A DNA stretch of 64,000 nucleotides from positions 77,755 through 141,754 of the forward strand of contig NZ_FNHB01000004.1 of the NCBI RefSeq assembly GCF_900104455.1, written 5' to 3'. Every line of letters starts with the position of its first letter. Within the stretch, counting starts at the first letter, position 1. The notes beneath the pieces are model-generated. The model was not told where the DNA came from. It saw only the letters and a list, made by a program, of their open reading frames with translations, and ran no database searches. A program made the position numbers and the translations under genes. This stretch comes from Dendrosporobacter quercicolus (GTDB taxonomy: Bacteria > Bacillota > Negativicutes > DSM-1736 > Dendrosporobacteraceae). Positions 63,192 through 64,000 of the stretch are shown here, piece after piece.

Positions 63192-63980
63192 ATGAAAATG
63201 CCAGCATTATTTGTCGGTCACGGCTCGCCCATGAATATCATTGAGAATAACGCGTACACCCGCAGCCTGGCTGAACTGGGCCGTAAACTGCCCAGACCCG
63301 AAGCCGTTATCGTGATTTCAGCCCATTGGCTGACAAGCGGAACCTACATTACCGCCGCTCAGTCGCCGGAGACAATTTATGATTTTTATGGCTTTCCTGA
63401 AGAGTTATATCAGGCGGCTTATGCCTGCCCCGGCTCACCGGAAGCGGCTGCTTTGGTGCAGGAGGCCGCCGGGCGGCAAATTAAGCCGGATGCCAGGCGG
63501 GGCATTGATCATGCCGGCTGGGCCGTACTCAAGCATATGTATCCGCAGGGCGATATTCCGGTGCTGGAAATCAGTCTTGATGTAAACAAATCGCCGCAGG
63601 GGCATTACGCCCTGGGGCAGGCGTTGCAATCCTTGCGGCATCAAGGGATTTTGCTGGTCGGCAGCGGGAATATTGTTCATAACCTGGCCAGAAGCAATTT
63701 TTCCCAGCTTTATGGTTACGTTCATCCCTGGGCCGAGGAATTTGACCGCCAAATTGCCGAATTGCTGCTGGCCCGTGACCACGACAGACTGATTAATTAT
63801 CAAACAATTCCTCACGCCGGCCTGGCTGTCCCGACCGATGACCATTATTTGCCAATGCTGTATACGATTGCGCTGCAGGAAGAAAATGAGGCTTTAGCCT
63901 TTACCTGCACCGATATGCAGAATGCGTCAATAGCAATGCGGGGCTTTCTCATTGGCGTCGATGGGGATAGCGCTGGTTAG
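63192..63980 (+). CDS. Class III extradiol dioxygenase family protein, YgiD/DODA-like
   Basis: The 262-residue protein matches the YgiD group of LigB-type dioxygenases, with likely metal ligands in FVGHGSPMN, VISAHWLT and GSGNIVHNL, plus RRGIDHAGWAVLKHMYP. YgiD cleaves 4,5-DOPA in vitro; the natural substrate in anaerobic or spore-forming bacteria is unclear. CAGGTGAG lies before ATG 63192. It is monocistronic and complete, and ends just before the window edge. Confidence 0.88.
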   Translation: MKMPALFVGHGSPMNIIENNAYTRSLAELGRKLPRPEAVIVISAHWLTSGTYITAAQSPETIYDFYGFPEELYQAAYACPGSPEAAALVQEAAGRQIKPDARRGIDHAGWAVLKHMYPQGDIPVLEISLDVNKSPQGHYALGQALQSLRHQGILLVGSGNIVHNLARSNFSQLYGYVHPWAEEFDRQIAELLLARDHDRLINYQTIPHAGLAVPTDDHYLPMLYTIALQEENEALAFTCTDMQNASIAMRGFLIGVDGDSAG

Positions 63981-64000
63981 TCATCAGGTCAAGAAATATA

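Noticed and set aside
1-64000. CRISPR arrays, tRNA or rRNA genes, prophage or insertion-sequence transposases
   Set aside because: No regularly spaced repeats, cloverleaf sequences, rRNA segments or transposase-like proteins were seen on reading through the window.

Overview
The window reads as a chromosomal segment of a Bacillota-type bacterium. Supporting this are strong GGAGG-type ribosome sites, a leucine-type T-box leader, a CsoR-copA copper pair, a KhtT/KhtU-like potassium antiporter and many hairpin-plus-T-run terminators. The gene style resembles spore-forming Negativicutes (Sporomusa/Pelosinus relatives), but that placement is an impression and was not tested by any search. I saw no rRNA, tRNA, CRISPR array, transposase or phage gene.

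Region 1 (1-24.9 kb) is ordinary housekeeping and stress material. It holds a small membrane protein, a likely structured RNA in a gene-poor kilobase, a chemoreceptor, a MarR regulator coupled to an MFS exporter, a T-box-controlled livJHMGF branched-chain amino acid transporter and an aldehyde dehydrogenase. It continues with khtT-khtU, a CatB-type acetyltransferase, a polar amino acid ABC transporter with a small DnaA-N-like protein in the same operon, csoR and copA, a secreted DUF6612-like protein and two glycosyltransferase genes, one fused to a methyltransferase.

Region 2 (25-53 kb) is a large inositol and sugar-acid island. The first operon (aldolase, iolC, GntP permease, FGGY kinase, 2-hydroxyacid dehydrogenase) starts at a promoter covered by five half-sites resembling IolR boxes, and an IolR-like DeoR repressor is encoded convergently at its end. 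Next come a HAD phosphatase, an AraC regulator, iolE-iolB-iolD, a second iolC, a second AraC regulator with a TauE-like exporter, and then iolM-iolN-zinc dehydrogenase-iolO, a second aldolase, a decayed iolC, iolT, iolI and iolG. The classical Bacillus inositol route (IolG, IolI, IolE, IolD, IolB, IolC, aldolase) and the Thermotoga-type route (IolG, IolM, IolN, IolO) therefore lie side by side, sharing the first dehydrogenase and the transporter. iolA is not in the window. The island carries many scars: a duplicated aldolase-iolC pair with one decayed kinase, a dead iolT, an iolC tail fragment before iolB, orphan coding fragments and a two-copy palindromic element.

Region 3 (53.4-61.5 kb) is a sugar-acid operon controlled by a divergent RpiR regulator: IlvD/Edd-type dehydratase, GntP permease, zinc dehydrogenase, FGGY kinase and 2-hydroxyacid dehydrogenase. 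Its GntP, FGGY and dehydrogenase genes are paralogues of the trio in the first inositol operon. This repeated kinase-dehydrogenase module is, with the double inositol pathway, the best candidate for an undescribed catabolic system. The window ends with an MFS drug-type exporter and an extradiol dioxygenase of the YgiD/DODA family.
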